From NCBI GenBank assembly GCA_031550085.1, contig JAVBOY010000059.1:1-29047 (forward strand): a stretch of DNA of 29,047 nucleotides. The letters are read 5' to 3'. The number at the start of each line of letters is the position of its first letter. Positions within the stretch are counted from its first letter, which is position 1. Made by a program: the position numbers and the translations under genes. This DNA comes from UBA4417 sp031550085 (lineage in GTDB: Bacteria > Bacteroidota > Bacteroidia > Bacteroidales > UBA4417). The notes below the pieces were generated by a model, which worked only from the letters and a program-made list of their open reading frames with translations, was not told the origin of the DNA and did no database searches. Shown piece after piece: positions 23,984 through 29,047 of the stretch.

Positions 23984-24808
23984 TTATTGGGTATATAATG
24001 TCCGGATTTTTTCTAAATCCACGTGTAAGTTCCGGGTTAAATAACGGTCCATCCCGCCGTACTCCTTATCGATCACATCCAAAGCTGCCTGCAGATACTC
24101 CGGTTTTACGGTCATCAGCGGCAACACATTGGGATGTTCCCGCAGCAGAGCGGCATATTTGGTTTCGGCATTCCTTGCCGAAAGCAGGTAATCCTGCATA
24201 ATGGTCAGGCGGTCGACGCCCAGGGCGGACAAAAACAAAGCAGCCGCCAGTCCCGTACGGTCTTTGCCGGCCGTACAATGAAAATCGACCGGAAGGTTTG
24301 CGGTATCCATCAAAATTTCAAAGAAGCGGGCAAAATCAGCCTGATTCTCGCGAACCATCCGTTTATTCATCTCCACCATCAACTTGGTCGCCTCATCGGA
24401 TGTCAGGTTTTGAAAATCCAAATCGCCCCCCGGATGAATCGGAATGGCAATCTCACGGATGCAGGTCGACGGTTTTTTATCGGGCGCTGCCTGGGCTTCC
24501 GCTACTCCCCGGAAATCGATGATGGTTTTTATTTGAAGTGTTTCCAGAAATTTCAAATCATTTTCGGTCAGCTTACTCCATTCGTCCGAACGAAACACGG
24601 TTCCGTCCTTCACATGTTTTCCGTTTGTCGTCAAAAATCCGCCCAATCCGCGTAAATTATAAGCTCCTTCCAGGGCATACGAACGGATGTAGGTAATGGA
24701 ATCCGTGGGCATTTCGACAACCGGCGCCGTTTTGGGCGCCGGATTCCGGCAAGAGGCGAAACCAATCGATAAAATAACGATAAGGAATGCAAGGTTTTTA
24801 GCTTTCAT
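23984..24808 (-). CDS. Tyrosine/serine protein phosphatase-like lipoprotein
   Basis: The 274-residue protein has the catalytic loop HCTAGKDRTG (177-186; nucleophile Cys178, Arg184) of the Y_phosphatase3 / DSP-like family, with the N-terminal NLRGLGG and GTVFRSDEWSKL typical of it. The N-terminus MKAKNLAFLIVILSIGFASC ends in a lipobox-like Cys20, so the protein is probably lipid-anchored outside the inner membrane. The substrate may be phosphotyrosine or a phosphoinositide. The open frame extends 63 codons further upstream, into an intergenic repeat with no signal sequence; I therefore use the ATG at 24808. Confidence 0.88.
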   Translation of the reverse strand: MKAKNLAFLIVILSIGFASCRNPAPKTAPVVEMPTDSITYIRSYALEGAYNLRGLGGFLTTNGKHVKDGTVFRSDEWSKLTENDLKFLETLQIKTIIDFRGVAEAQAAPDKKPSTCIREIAIPIHPGGDLDFQNLTSDEATKLMVEMNKRMVRENQADFARFFEILMDTANLPVDFHCTAGKDRTGLAAALFLSALGVDRLTIMQDYLLSARNAETKYAALLREHPNVLPLMTVKPEYLQAALDVIDKEYGGMDRYLTRNLHVDLEKIRTLYTQ

Positions 24809-24921
24809 GATGATCGTTTTTTTAGAAAACTCACAATCTGTAAAAATAGTGCATTTTCCGAAATGCTTTTTGCAAAAATAACAAAAGCCGCTACAAAAGT
24901 TAACAACGGCTACGGATCGAT

Positions 24922-25013
24922 CCGTTCGGCTAAGGCTTTGCCTTCGGCGCATTCTATCCGGCAAGTTGAACTTGTCAAAATAAAACGACGGCGGCAAAGC
25001 CGCCGCCGAACAG
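24922..25013 (+). repeat. Hairpin-rich dispersed repeat, copy 1
   Basis: A 92-bp element bounded by GTTCGGC near the left end and its reverse complement GCCGAAC near the right. Inside are three hairpins in series: AAGGC-TTT-GCCTT, a CAAGTT-G-AACTTG stem, and GGCGGC-AAA-GCCGCC. Copies 2 (25342-25431) and 3 (26345-26417) share the order of parts and the orientation. Confidence 0.8.
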
Positions 25014-25018
25014 GGTAG

Positions 25019-25260
25019 TTCCGGGTGAAATCGATCGTGGTTTGGGATGAAATCGAACTTGGTTTGGGATGAAATCGAACTTGGTTTAGGGTGAAACCTA
25101 GCTTGGTTTAGGGTGAAACCTAACTAGGTTTGGGGTAAAACCTAGCTTGGTTTGGGGTAAAACCTAGCTTGGTTTAGGGTAAAACCGAACTTGGTTTGGG
25201 ATGAAATCAAACTTGGTTTGGGATGAGATCAAACTTGGTTTGGGGTGAAACGTCAGCAGG
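25019..25260. repeat. 22-bp tandem array, 11 units
   Basis: Eleven head-to-tail units of exactly 22 bp fill 242 bp without spacers. A representative unit is TTTGGGGTAAAACCTAGCTTGG. Outer units use GGGATGAAATC, inner ones GGGGTAAAACC, and the two edge units are degenerate. Adjacent identical pairs occur (units 2 and 3, 6 and 7). Each junction can form a small dyad (AAACC...GGTTT; unit 5 into 6 gives a 7-bp stem). The unit length is not a multiple of three and units contain stops, so the array is not coding. Confidence 0.92.
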
Positions 25261-25341
25261 TTTTTGCAGAAAGCAGAAAGGCAAAGGCAGAAAGGGAATC
25301 GCTGCTGGCGCGCTTTCTGTCTTTCCCTTTTTCCCATTTTC

Positions 25342-25431
25342 CCGTTCGGCTAAGCTTTGCCTTAGCTAATTCTATCCGGTAAGTTAAGCTTGTCAAAATA
25401 AAACGACGGCGGCAAAGCCGCCACAGAACAG
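25342..25431 (+). repeat. Hairpin-rich dispersed repeat, copy 2
   Basis: A 90-bp relative of copy 1: CCGTTCGGCTAAG..., a middle GGTAAGTTAAGCTTGTC with wobble-compatible changes, and GGCGGCAAAGCCGCC. The right terminal word is reduced to GAAC. It lies just before the A/T-rich gene pair at 25538-26277. Confidence 0.78.
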
Positions 25432-25496
25432 AAGTTTTAAAGAAAACATATGTGAATCTTCGGAAACGATCTTCTATCTATTTTTAATAAAATTTA

Positions 25497-25504
25497 TATC
25501 TTTG
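25497..25504 (+). promoter_or_regulatory. -7 box before the 27-aa/218-aa gene pair
   Basis: TATCTTTG matches TAnnTTTG and lies 33 bp before the ATG of the small ORF. A clear -33 TTG is missing. Confidence 0.45.
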
Positions 25505-25537
25505 GAGTACAATTATTTATTTGATAACCAAATTAAA

Positions 25538-25621
25538 ATGGGTCCAATAAGAAATATCAGAAACTCCTTTGAAAATATATTCGAGCACAATTCAAATAAA
25601 ATTTACAAACTTTCGAATTAA
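25538..25621 (+). CDS. 27-residue ORF translationally coupled to the next gene
   Basis: An ATG at 25538 opens a 27-codon frame beginning MGPIRNIRNSFENIFEHN, and its TAA overlaps the next ATG as TAATG at 25619-25623. The overlap and the promoter-like box upstream suggest that ribosomes finishing this ORF re-initiate on the following gene. The peptide is basic, Asn-rich and has no recognisable domain. It may be a leader peptide, a small protein in its own right, or chance. Confidence 0.4.
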   Translation: MGPIRNIRNSFENIFEHNSNKIYKLSN

Positions 25622-26277
25622 TGAATATAAATATAAGAAAAACCCTTTTCAGTTTCTTTTTAATCCTAATAGGATTGCCTATACTTGGACAGGATCATGA
25701 AAACCTTGAAATAAAAATTTTAAACTCATCTGTCGTAAAAAAGAAAAAACAAGATGCTGTGAAATTATCCGTACAATTTTCAAATATAGGTAACACAACG
25801 GATACGTTACTATTATATGGAATTTTAAAGTTTCCACCAACTAATGCCGCTATCATAGATACAACTATTACCATGCCTAGGTTCAAGGACGGATCTACAG
25901 GAATACTCTACTTAGTGGAGGATTCCTTAGGAATAATATCTGGGGATCCTCATTATCCACCCTCTTTTGTACATATTGAAGATGAAATAGAGTCTTTATC
26001 TGACAAAATGGTTGCAGACACCCATAAGCTAAAGCTAAAAAGAATTAAATGCACTGCAACCAAGCAAATGGAGGAATTTGAAAAAAGATTTGTTTTAACA
26101 AAAAACGAACCGTTGATCGTTAATTTATATCCTCTGATTGATTATGATTTTGGGTTGGAACCGGGGAAATACAAGTTATTTTTGTTTTATGCCTTTAATA
26201 ATCCCTGGATTTCAGGGGAATACACTATTTTTAATGGCTGGGCAATCTCCAACAAGGTCGATTTGATTATAAAATAG
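25621..26277 (+). CDS. Secreted protein of unknown function
   Basis: The 218-residue protein has a signal peptide (MNINIRKTLFSFFLILIGLP, cleaved near LGQ). The rest is beta-rich: LEIKILNSSVVKKKKQDAVK, then VQFSNIGNTTDTLLLYGIL resembles one edge of an immunoglobulin- or CARDB-like domain, and the end (LEPGKYKLFLFYAFNN) also looks like a beta sandwich. I do not recognise the family. The gene is strongly A/T-rich compared with nadC or mtaB and lies between repeat copies 2 and 3, which suggests an acquired cassette. Confidence 0.65.
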   Translation: MNINIRKTLFSFFLILIGLPILGQDHENLEIKILNSSVVKKKKQDAVKLSVQFSNIGNTTDTLLLYGILKFPPTNAAIIDTTITMPRFKDGSTGILYLVEDSLGIISGDPHYPPSFVHIEDEIESLSDKMVADTHKLKLKRIKCTATKQMEEFEKRFVLTKNEPLIVNLYPLIDYDFGLEPGKYKLFLFYAFNNPWISGEYTIFNGWAISNKVDLIIK

Positions 26278-26344
26278 GGCAAACAAAAACTGATTTGGGG
26301 GGATGAGTATAACGTGGGTGAAGAATATGATCTTACAGTGATTC

Positions 26345-26417
26345 CCGTTCGGCTAAAGCTTTGCCTTAGGCGGGTTCTATTCGACAAGTTGGACTTGTCA
26401 CCATAAAACGACGGCGG
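26345..26417 (+). repeat. Hairpin-rich dispersed repeat, copy 3 (3'-altered)
   Basis: It shares CCGTTCGGCTAAAGCTTTGCC, a perfect middle stem GACAAGT-TGG-ACTTGTC, and AAAACGACGGCGG with copies 1 and 2. After 26417 it diverges into an unrelated C/T- and G-rich stretch (26418-26465), which ends near arr. The final GGCGGC/GCCGCC hairpin is lost. Confidence 0.75.
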
Positions 26418-26468
26418 AAACAATTCCTCTCCTTTGGAGGGGCAAGGGGAGGCTCCGCCAAACCAGGT

Positions 26469-26909
26469 TTAATCCTCGATGGCTTCCAGCCCTTGTTCTT
26501 TGAGTTTAGCTAATCCGTCTTTCATGGCTTTGATTTGTTCGGGCGAATGGCCTTGCCAAATCGTCACCTCGCCGACCACCCGGAACGGATGTTTGGACCG
26601 ATACGATTTTGTGGGATTGCCCGGAAATTTTTGGTCTGTTAAATTGGGGTCATCTTCAATCGGGCCTGTCGGTTCCACCAAATAGATTCTTTCGCGCCCT
26701 TCGCCCAAAGCCAATTCCGCGCCCCAAACAGCCGCATCCAGGGTGGCAGTCAGATAACTATATTTTGCCGCCTTCTTTTGTCCATAGTTTGAGCTCAGGC
26801 CTGTTTCAATCCGGTCGCCCACCTTTAAGCCGGCCTTTGTCCCGTGAAAATAGGTTTGAGCAAACGGGCTTGCCCCCGGTACGTTTGATTCGTTTTGATG
26901 CTGTTCCAT
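26469..26909 (-). CDS. arr: Rifamycin ADP-ribosyltransferase Arr
   Basis: The 146-residue protein carries the Arr family sequence throughout: FAQTYFHGTKAGLKVGD with the NAD-site His22, SSNYGQKKAAKYSYLTATLD, AAVWGAELALGEGRERIYLV, IEDDPNLTDQKFPGNPTKSY and the end GHSPEQIKAMKDGLAKLKEQ. Arr inactivates rifamycins by ADP-ribosylating the ansa-chain hydroxyl, using NAD+, in the cytoplasm. The length is usual. The open frame extends 15 codons further, overlapping the upstream gene; I use the ATG at 26909 because family members begin shortly before FAQTYFHGT. It is the last gene of a three-gene minus-strand group. Chromosomal arr genes are widespread in environmental bacteria, so this need not be acquired resistance. 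Confidence 0.93.
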   Translation of the reverse strand: MEQHQNESNVPGASPFAQTYFHGTKAGLKVGDRIETGLSSNYGQKKAAKYSYLTATLDAAVWGAELALGEGRERIYLVEPTGPIEDDPNLTDQKFPGNPTKSYRSKHPFRVVGEVTIWQGHSPEQIKAMKDGLAKLKEQGLEAIED

Positions 26910-26940
26910 AGTCTGAATGGATGTTTGGCGTGCTTTGTCT

Positions 26941-27429
26941 TTATTGGGCCGCAAATTTCTGGTGTTTGCAAAGCCGGGTCAGCGTTTTTGCAATTCGATC
27001 CACTTTTGTTTGTTCGGTCTTTGCCGAATAAATCCACTTGACATAATTGTGCTGTTCGCTTTCGGTCAGCGAATTGAAAAACTGCCATGCTTCGGCATCG
27101 TCTTGCAGGCAGACCGATAGTTCCTCGGGAATTTCCAAGGGATCGTTATCGGGATATAAAACGATGTGCACATAATCGCCCGCCTGTTTCTTTATTTTCT
27201 TCCGGATTTCGGCCTTTACGGAGAGAAATACTTGTCCTGTGCCTTTCAGGGTCGGTAGTAAATGGTATTTGCTGATTTCATAGCCGTCGATACTGCCTTT
27301 TACTTTTACCCAACCGAATGGGGTGTGTTTATCCGGCAGAATTTCGGGAATAATCGTATAGGTCCAGCCGCCTTTGCCGGGGAATTTTTCAAGCAGGTAT
27401 TCTTTATCTACCAAGGGTTTTTCATTCAT
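26941..27429 (-). CDS. YdeI/OmpD-associated family protein with DUF1905 domain
   Basis: The 162-residue protein has an N-terminal DUF1905 barrel (GGWTYTIIPEILPDKHTPFGWV, VKGSIDGYEISKYHLLP, GTGQVFLSVKAEIRKKIKKQ, GDYVHIVLYPD). A C-terminal helical YdeI-like segment follows (LSVCLQDDAEAWQFFNSLTESEQHNYVKWI, then AKTEQTKVDRIAKTLTRL). YdeI-type proteins have been linked to antimicrobial-peptide tolerance in enterobacteria; the role here is unknown. I use the ATG at 27429 rather than the TTG 12 bases upstream. arr follows after 31 bp. Confidence 0.85.
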   Translation of the reverse strand: MNEKPLVDKEYLLEKFPGKGGWTYTIIPEILPDKHTPFGWVKVKGSIDGYEISKYHLLPTLKGTGQVFLSVKAEIRKKIKKQAGDYVHIVLYPDNDPLEIPEELSVCLQDDAEAWQFFNSLTESEQHNYVKWIYSAKTEQTKVDRIAKTLTRLCKHQKFAAQ

Positions 27430-27478
27430 GTTCCGTCTCAATCGTTTGTTTTACTTTTGTTTTTTGCTTTATGGTCCG

Positions 27479-27934
27479 CTACACGGCCGATTCATTGCTG
27501 TTTTTATCATAAGCAAACCCAAATCCTCTTGCCTGGCGTTCGTCCTGAAGTTTTTCCCACGACTCCCAGCCATTCTCTCGCAAAACAGCATTGTCGTGCT
27601 TAAGCATGGGGTAGCCTTCAAAAAATTCCGTAAACTGCCCGCAGGGATAGCTTTCGCAGAAAGCACACATTTCCACATTTTTTTCTTTGGCGCATATCCG
27701 GATTTTGCAGGCGGGATTTCCACTTCCGGCCTTGCAGGAGATGCATACGCCATCGAGAGCCATCCCTCTCAGAAAGGACCAAAATTTTTCGCCATCGGGA
27801 AAGAAGGGCATAATTTCTTCAAATCCCAATTTCTTCATTTCCTCGTACAACACTTTCGACGCGGGTTCGACTTTTACCCGAACCGCACAATTTCCGCAGT
27901 AAAGACCGCAGTAACAAGCATATTCTTTATTCAT
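27479..27934 (-). CDS. DUF3795 cysteine-rich protein
   Basis: The 151-residue protein starts MNKEYACYCGLYCGNCAVR and has a second cysteine-rich stretch (DGVCISCKAG, NPACKIRICAKEK, MCAFCESYPC), the pattern of the DUF3795 family. The 12 or so cysteines suggest one or more zinc or iron-sulfur sites (inference). Function is unknown. It begins the minus-strand group that continues to the YdeI-like gene (49 bp gap) and arr. Its ribosome-binding site is unusually strong for this phylum (27943-27948). Confidence 0.85.
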   Translation of the reverse strand: MNKEYACYCGLYCGNCAVRVKVEPASKVLYEEMKKLGFEEIMPFFPDGEKFWSFLRGMALDGVCISCKAGSGNPACKIRICAKEKNVEMCAFCESYPCGQFTEFFEGYPMLKHDNAVLRENGWESWEKLQDERQARGFGFAYDKNSNESAV

Positions 27935-27942
27935 TTTTCTGG

Positions 27943-27948
27943 CCTCCT
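27943..27948 (-). promoter_or_regulatory. Perfect Shine-Dalgarno before the DUF3795 gene
   Basis: On the minus strand AGGAGG stands 8 nt before the ATG at 27934, the classical optimum. Other genes in the window start after A-rich sequence without such a site. Confidence 0.7.
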
Positions 27949-28128
27949 AATTATAAACGATCCGGTACGATTCAATTTTTCACTTCAGGATCCTCCACGC
28001 TACCTCTCACTTGCGCCATCGTTCTACGGTTGCTGCTTGGAAAACTGTCTGCAGACGCAAAAGCCTGTGCGGGGAGAAGGTGATGAACTCTCTGCACCAC
28101 TCACTGGAAGCAGAGCGCCAGTTAGTGA

Positions 28129-28914
28129 TTATTGTTTATCCCAATTTTCCTCATAGTAGTTTATATATTGATAAAATTGAGAATTTTTATCTGCATATTT
28201 TTTTGTCAACTTTGCCCATTCTTTAAATTTGGATTTGTTTTTGACTTGAAAATAGCTCTGAGCCATATTAATTGCCATTTCAGCTTTTTGTGATTTTTCC
28301 GGTGACAATTTAATTCCTTGTAAATATACCTTTTCAGCATCTTCTAATTTGTTTTGTTTTTTTAGCGCAAATCCAAGTTCCCTGTAATACCAAAAATTCG
28401 TTGGTTCTTTTTCAATCGCTTTATTTAAAACAATGATTGCTTTGTCAAAATTCCCTGTGGCATTATATGCATAGGCAAGTTCAAATTCGAGTCCCTGAAA
28501 ATGGGGTTCTTTTTCGTAAACTTTCAATAAAGGTTCAAGCGCGTTATGGCTTGCACCAACGCTATTGTATAAATATCCAATTTTTACAAGATATGTATTT
28601 TCATTTTCGTTTTCTTTATAGTATTTCAACCAATCCGGTACTTTAGGTAGGTTTAATTGAGCAACTTCATCGTCTGAAAGTATTGACACATTAGCTGTAT
28701 TTTCGCTTAACCTTATCTTAAAACTATTTTCCAAATCACTTGGTTGTATTTCCAAACCATCAGGTGTTATTATAAATGTTGAATAATAGTTAAACGTAAG
28801 GCCAGCATCTTCATCAAAATAAATGAATCCAAGCATATACGTCGAATTCGTTTCCTTTTTGTCAAAGGCCACCCATTTATCAACAGCATCATAATATTTT
28901 TCTGTGAAATTAAA
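28129..28914 (-). pseudogene. TPR protein gene truncated at its 5' end by the IS element
   Basis: The frame is open from 28914 with NFTEKYYDAVDKWVAFDKKE but has no ATG; a TAG (28915-28917) lies immediately upstream at the IS hairpin border. The first possible start is a GTG at 28872, giving 247 residues. Residues after about 95 of that product hold TPR units (LVKIGYLYNSVGASHNALEPLLK, LAYAYNATGNFDKAIIVLNK, LGFALKKQNKLEDAEKVYLQ). The lost part probably held a signal peptide. Translation from the GTG is possible but would give a cytoplasmic remnant, so I call it a likely pseudogene. Confidence 0.6.
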
Positions 28915-28917
28915 CTA

Positions 28918-29047
28918 CCTTCGGCTAAAAGCCGAAGGAATTGAAATCGGCTGAAGCCGACTAAAGATTTACCCTATGCTAAAATCGTCATCATGTTCTG
29001 CATCATCTTGCGTGCGAATGTATTCCATGATTACTTCATCGGTTATA
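28918..29047 (-). mobile_element. IS200-type element, right end, with hairpins
   Basis: Two perfect hairpins lie just after the tnpA stop: CCTTCGGCT-AAA-AGCCGAAGG (28918-28938) and TCGGCT-GA-AGCCGA (28947-28960). These resemble the right-end structures recognised by Y1 transposases. The element continues off the window to the right. Its insertion point at about 28917 coincides with the truncation of the TPR gene. Confidence 0.65.
28969..29047 (-). CDS. tnpA: IS200/IS605-family transposase TnpA, C-terminal fragment
   Basis: The minus-strand frame enters from the right edge and reads ITDEVIMEYIRTQDD, then AEHDDDFSIG and TAA (28969-28971). The phrase EYIRTQ matches the YIRNQ-like helix near the C-terminus of IS200-type transposases. 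Only 25 codons are visible, so the call depends on the hairpins beside it and on the matching N-terminal fragment at 1-59. Confidence 0.6.
   Translation of the reverse strand, partial: ITDEVIMEYIRTQDDAEHDDDFSIG

Noticed and set aside
24809..24997. N-terminal 63-codon extension of the phosphatase
   Set aside because: The extension is encoded by the hairpin repeat and would bury the lipoprotein signal sequence.
24922..25013. Integron attC site
   Set aside because: The end words GTTCGGC and GCCGAAC are in the wrong order and do not fit RYYYAAC/GTTRRRY; no integrase is visible.
25019..25260. CRISPR array
   Set aside because: The 22-bp units are contiguous, with no unique spacers, and no cas gene is present.
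27951..28128. Possible gene fragment or attachment site in the DUF3795/TPR gap
   Set aside because: The stretch is somewhat more G/C-rich than its surroundings and holds short open frames, but I recognise no protein, tRNA or core-site pattern.

Overview
The window looks like chromosomal DNA of a Bacteroidota bacterium, most likely of the order Bacteroidales. The evidence is: several -7 boxes of the phylum type (TAnnTTTG); a large surface protein ending in a type IX secretion (T9SS) sorting tail; a membrane-spanning TPR/AraC regulator; a very long alpha-2-macroglobulin; and A/T-rich gene starts that mostly lack Shine-Dalgarno sequences. I cannot name the genus. Housekeeping genes (nadC, mtaB, plsC, a DEAD-box helicase) alternate with A/T-rich accessory genes, broken genes and many intergenic repeats. 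I found no tRNA, rRNA or CRISPR array.

Layout. Both edges lie inside an IS200/IS605-type insertion sequence on the minus strand: the first 19 codons of tnpA at the left (1-59) and its last 25 codons at the right (28969-29047). The window is therefore probably an assembly contig that broke at IS copies. From 0.4 to 6.9 kb there is a plus-strand TPR/AraC membrane regulator with a structured leader, then a 1439-residue repeat-rich secreted protein. From 7.1 to 10.9 kb five closely spaced minus-strand genes encode an NMO-family flavoprotein, a PlsC-like acyltransferase, a DEAD-box RNA helicase, a cold-shock-domain protein and a glycine-rich RRM protein; the last three form an RNA-remodelling block. 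A peptidoglycan hydrolase (minus) and a 2040-residue alpha-2-macroglobulin with an intact thioester motif (plus) diverge at about 11.8 kb. Next come a secreted protein with a cysteine-less thioredoxin-like domain, a small broken membrane-protein gene and a VOC/PhnB-like protein.

From 20.8 to 24.8 kb, mtaB (plus) converges on and overlaps a minus-strand group running phosphatase lipoprotein, nadC, yihY-like. From 24.8 to 26.5 kb is the most unusual stretch: three copies of a roughly 90-bp hairpin-rich repeat, an 11-unit 22-bp tandem array, and an A/T-rich pair of overlapping ORFs (27 and 218 aa) lying between two repeat copies. From 26.5 to 27.9 kb a minus-strand group encodes a DUF3795 cysteine-rich protein, a YdeI/DUF1905 protein and the rifamycin ADP-ribosyltransferase Arr. 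At the right end a TPR protein gene has lost its 5' end at the border of the IS element.

Many start codons were moved inward from the longest open frame to an ATG that fits the protein family or a signal peptide; each case is stated in its entry. Functional names rest on motif recognition by eye, not on database searches.
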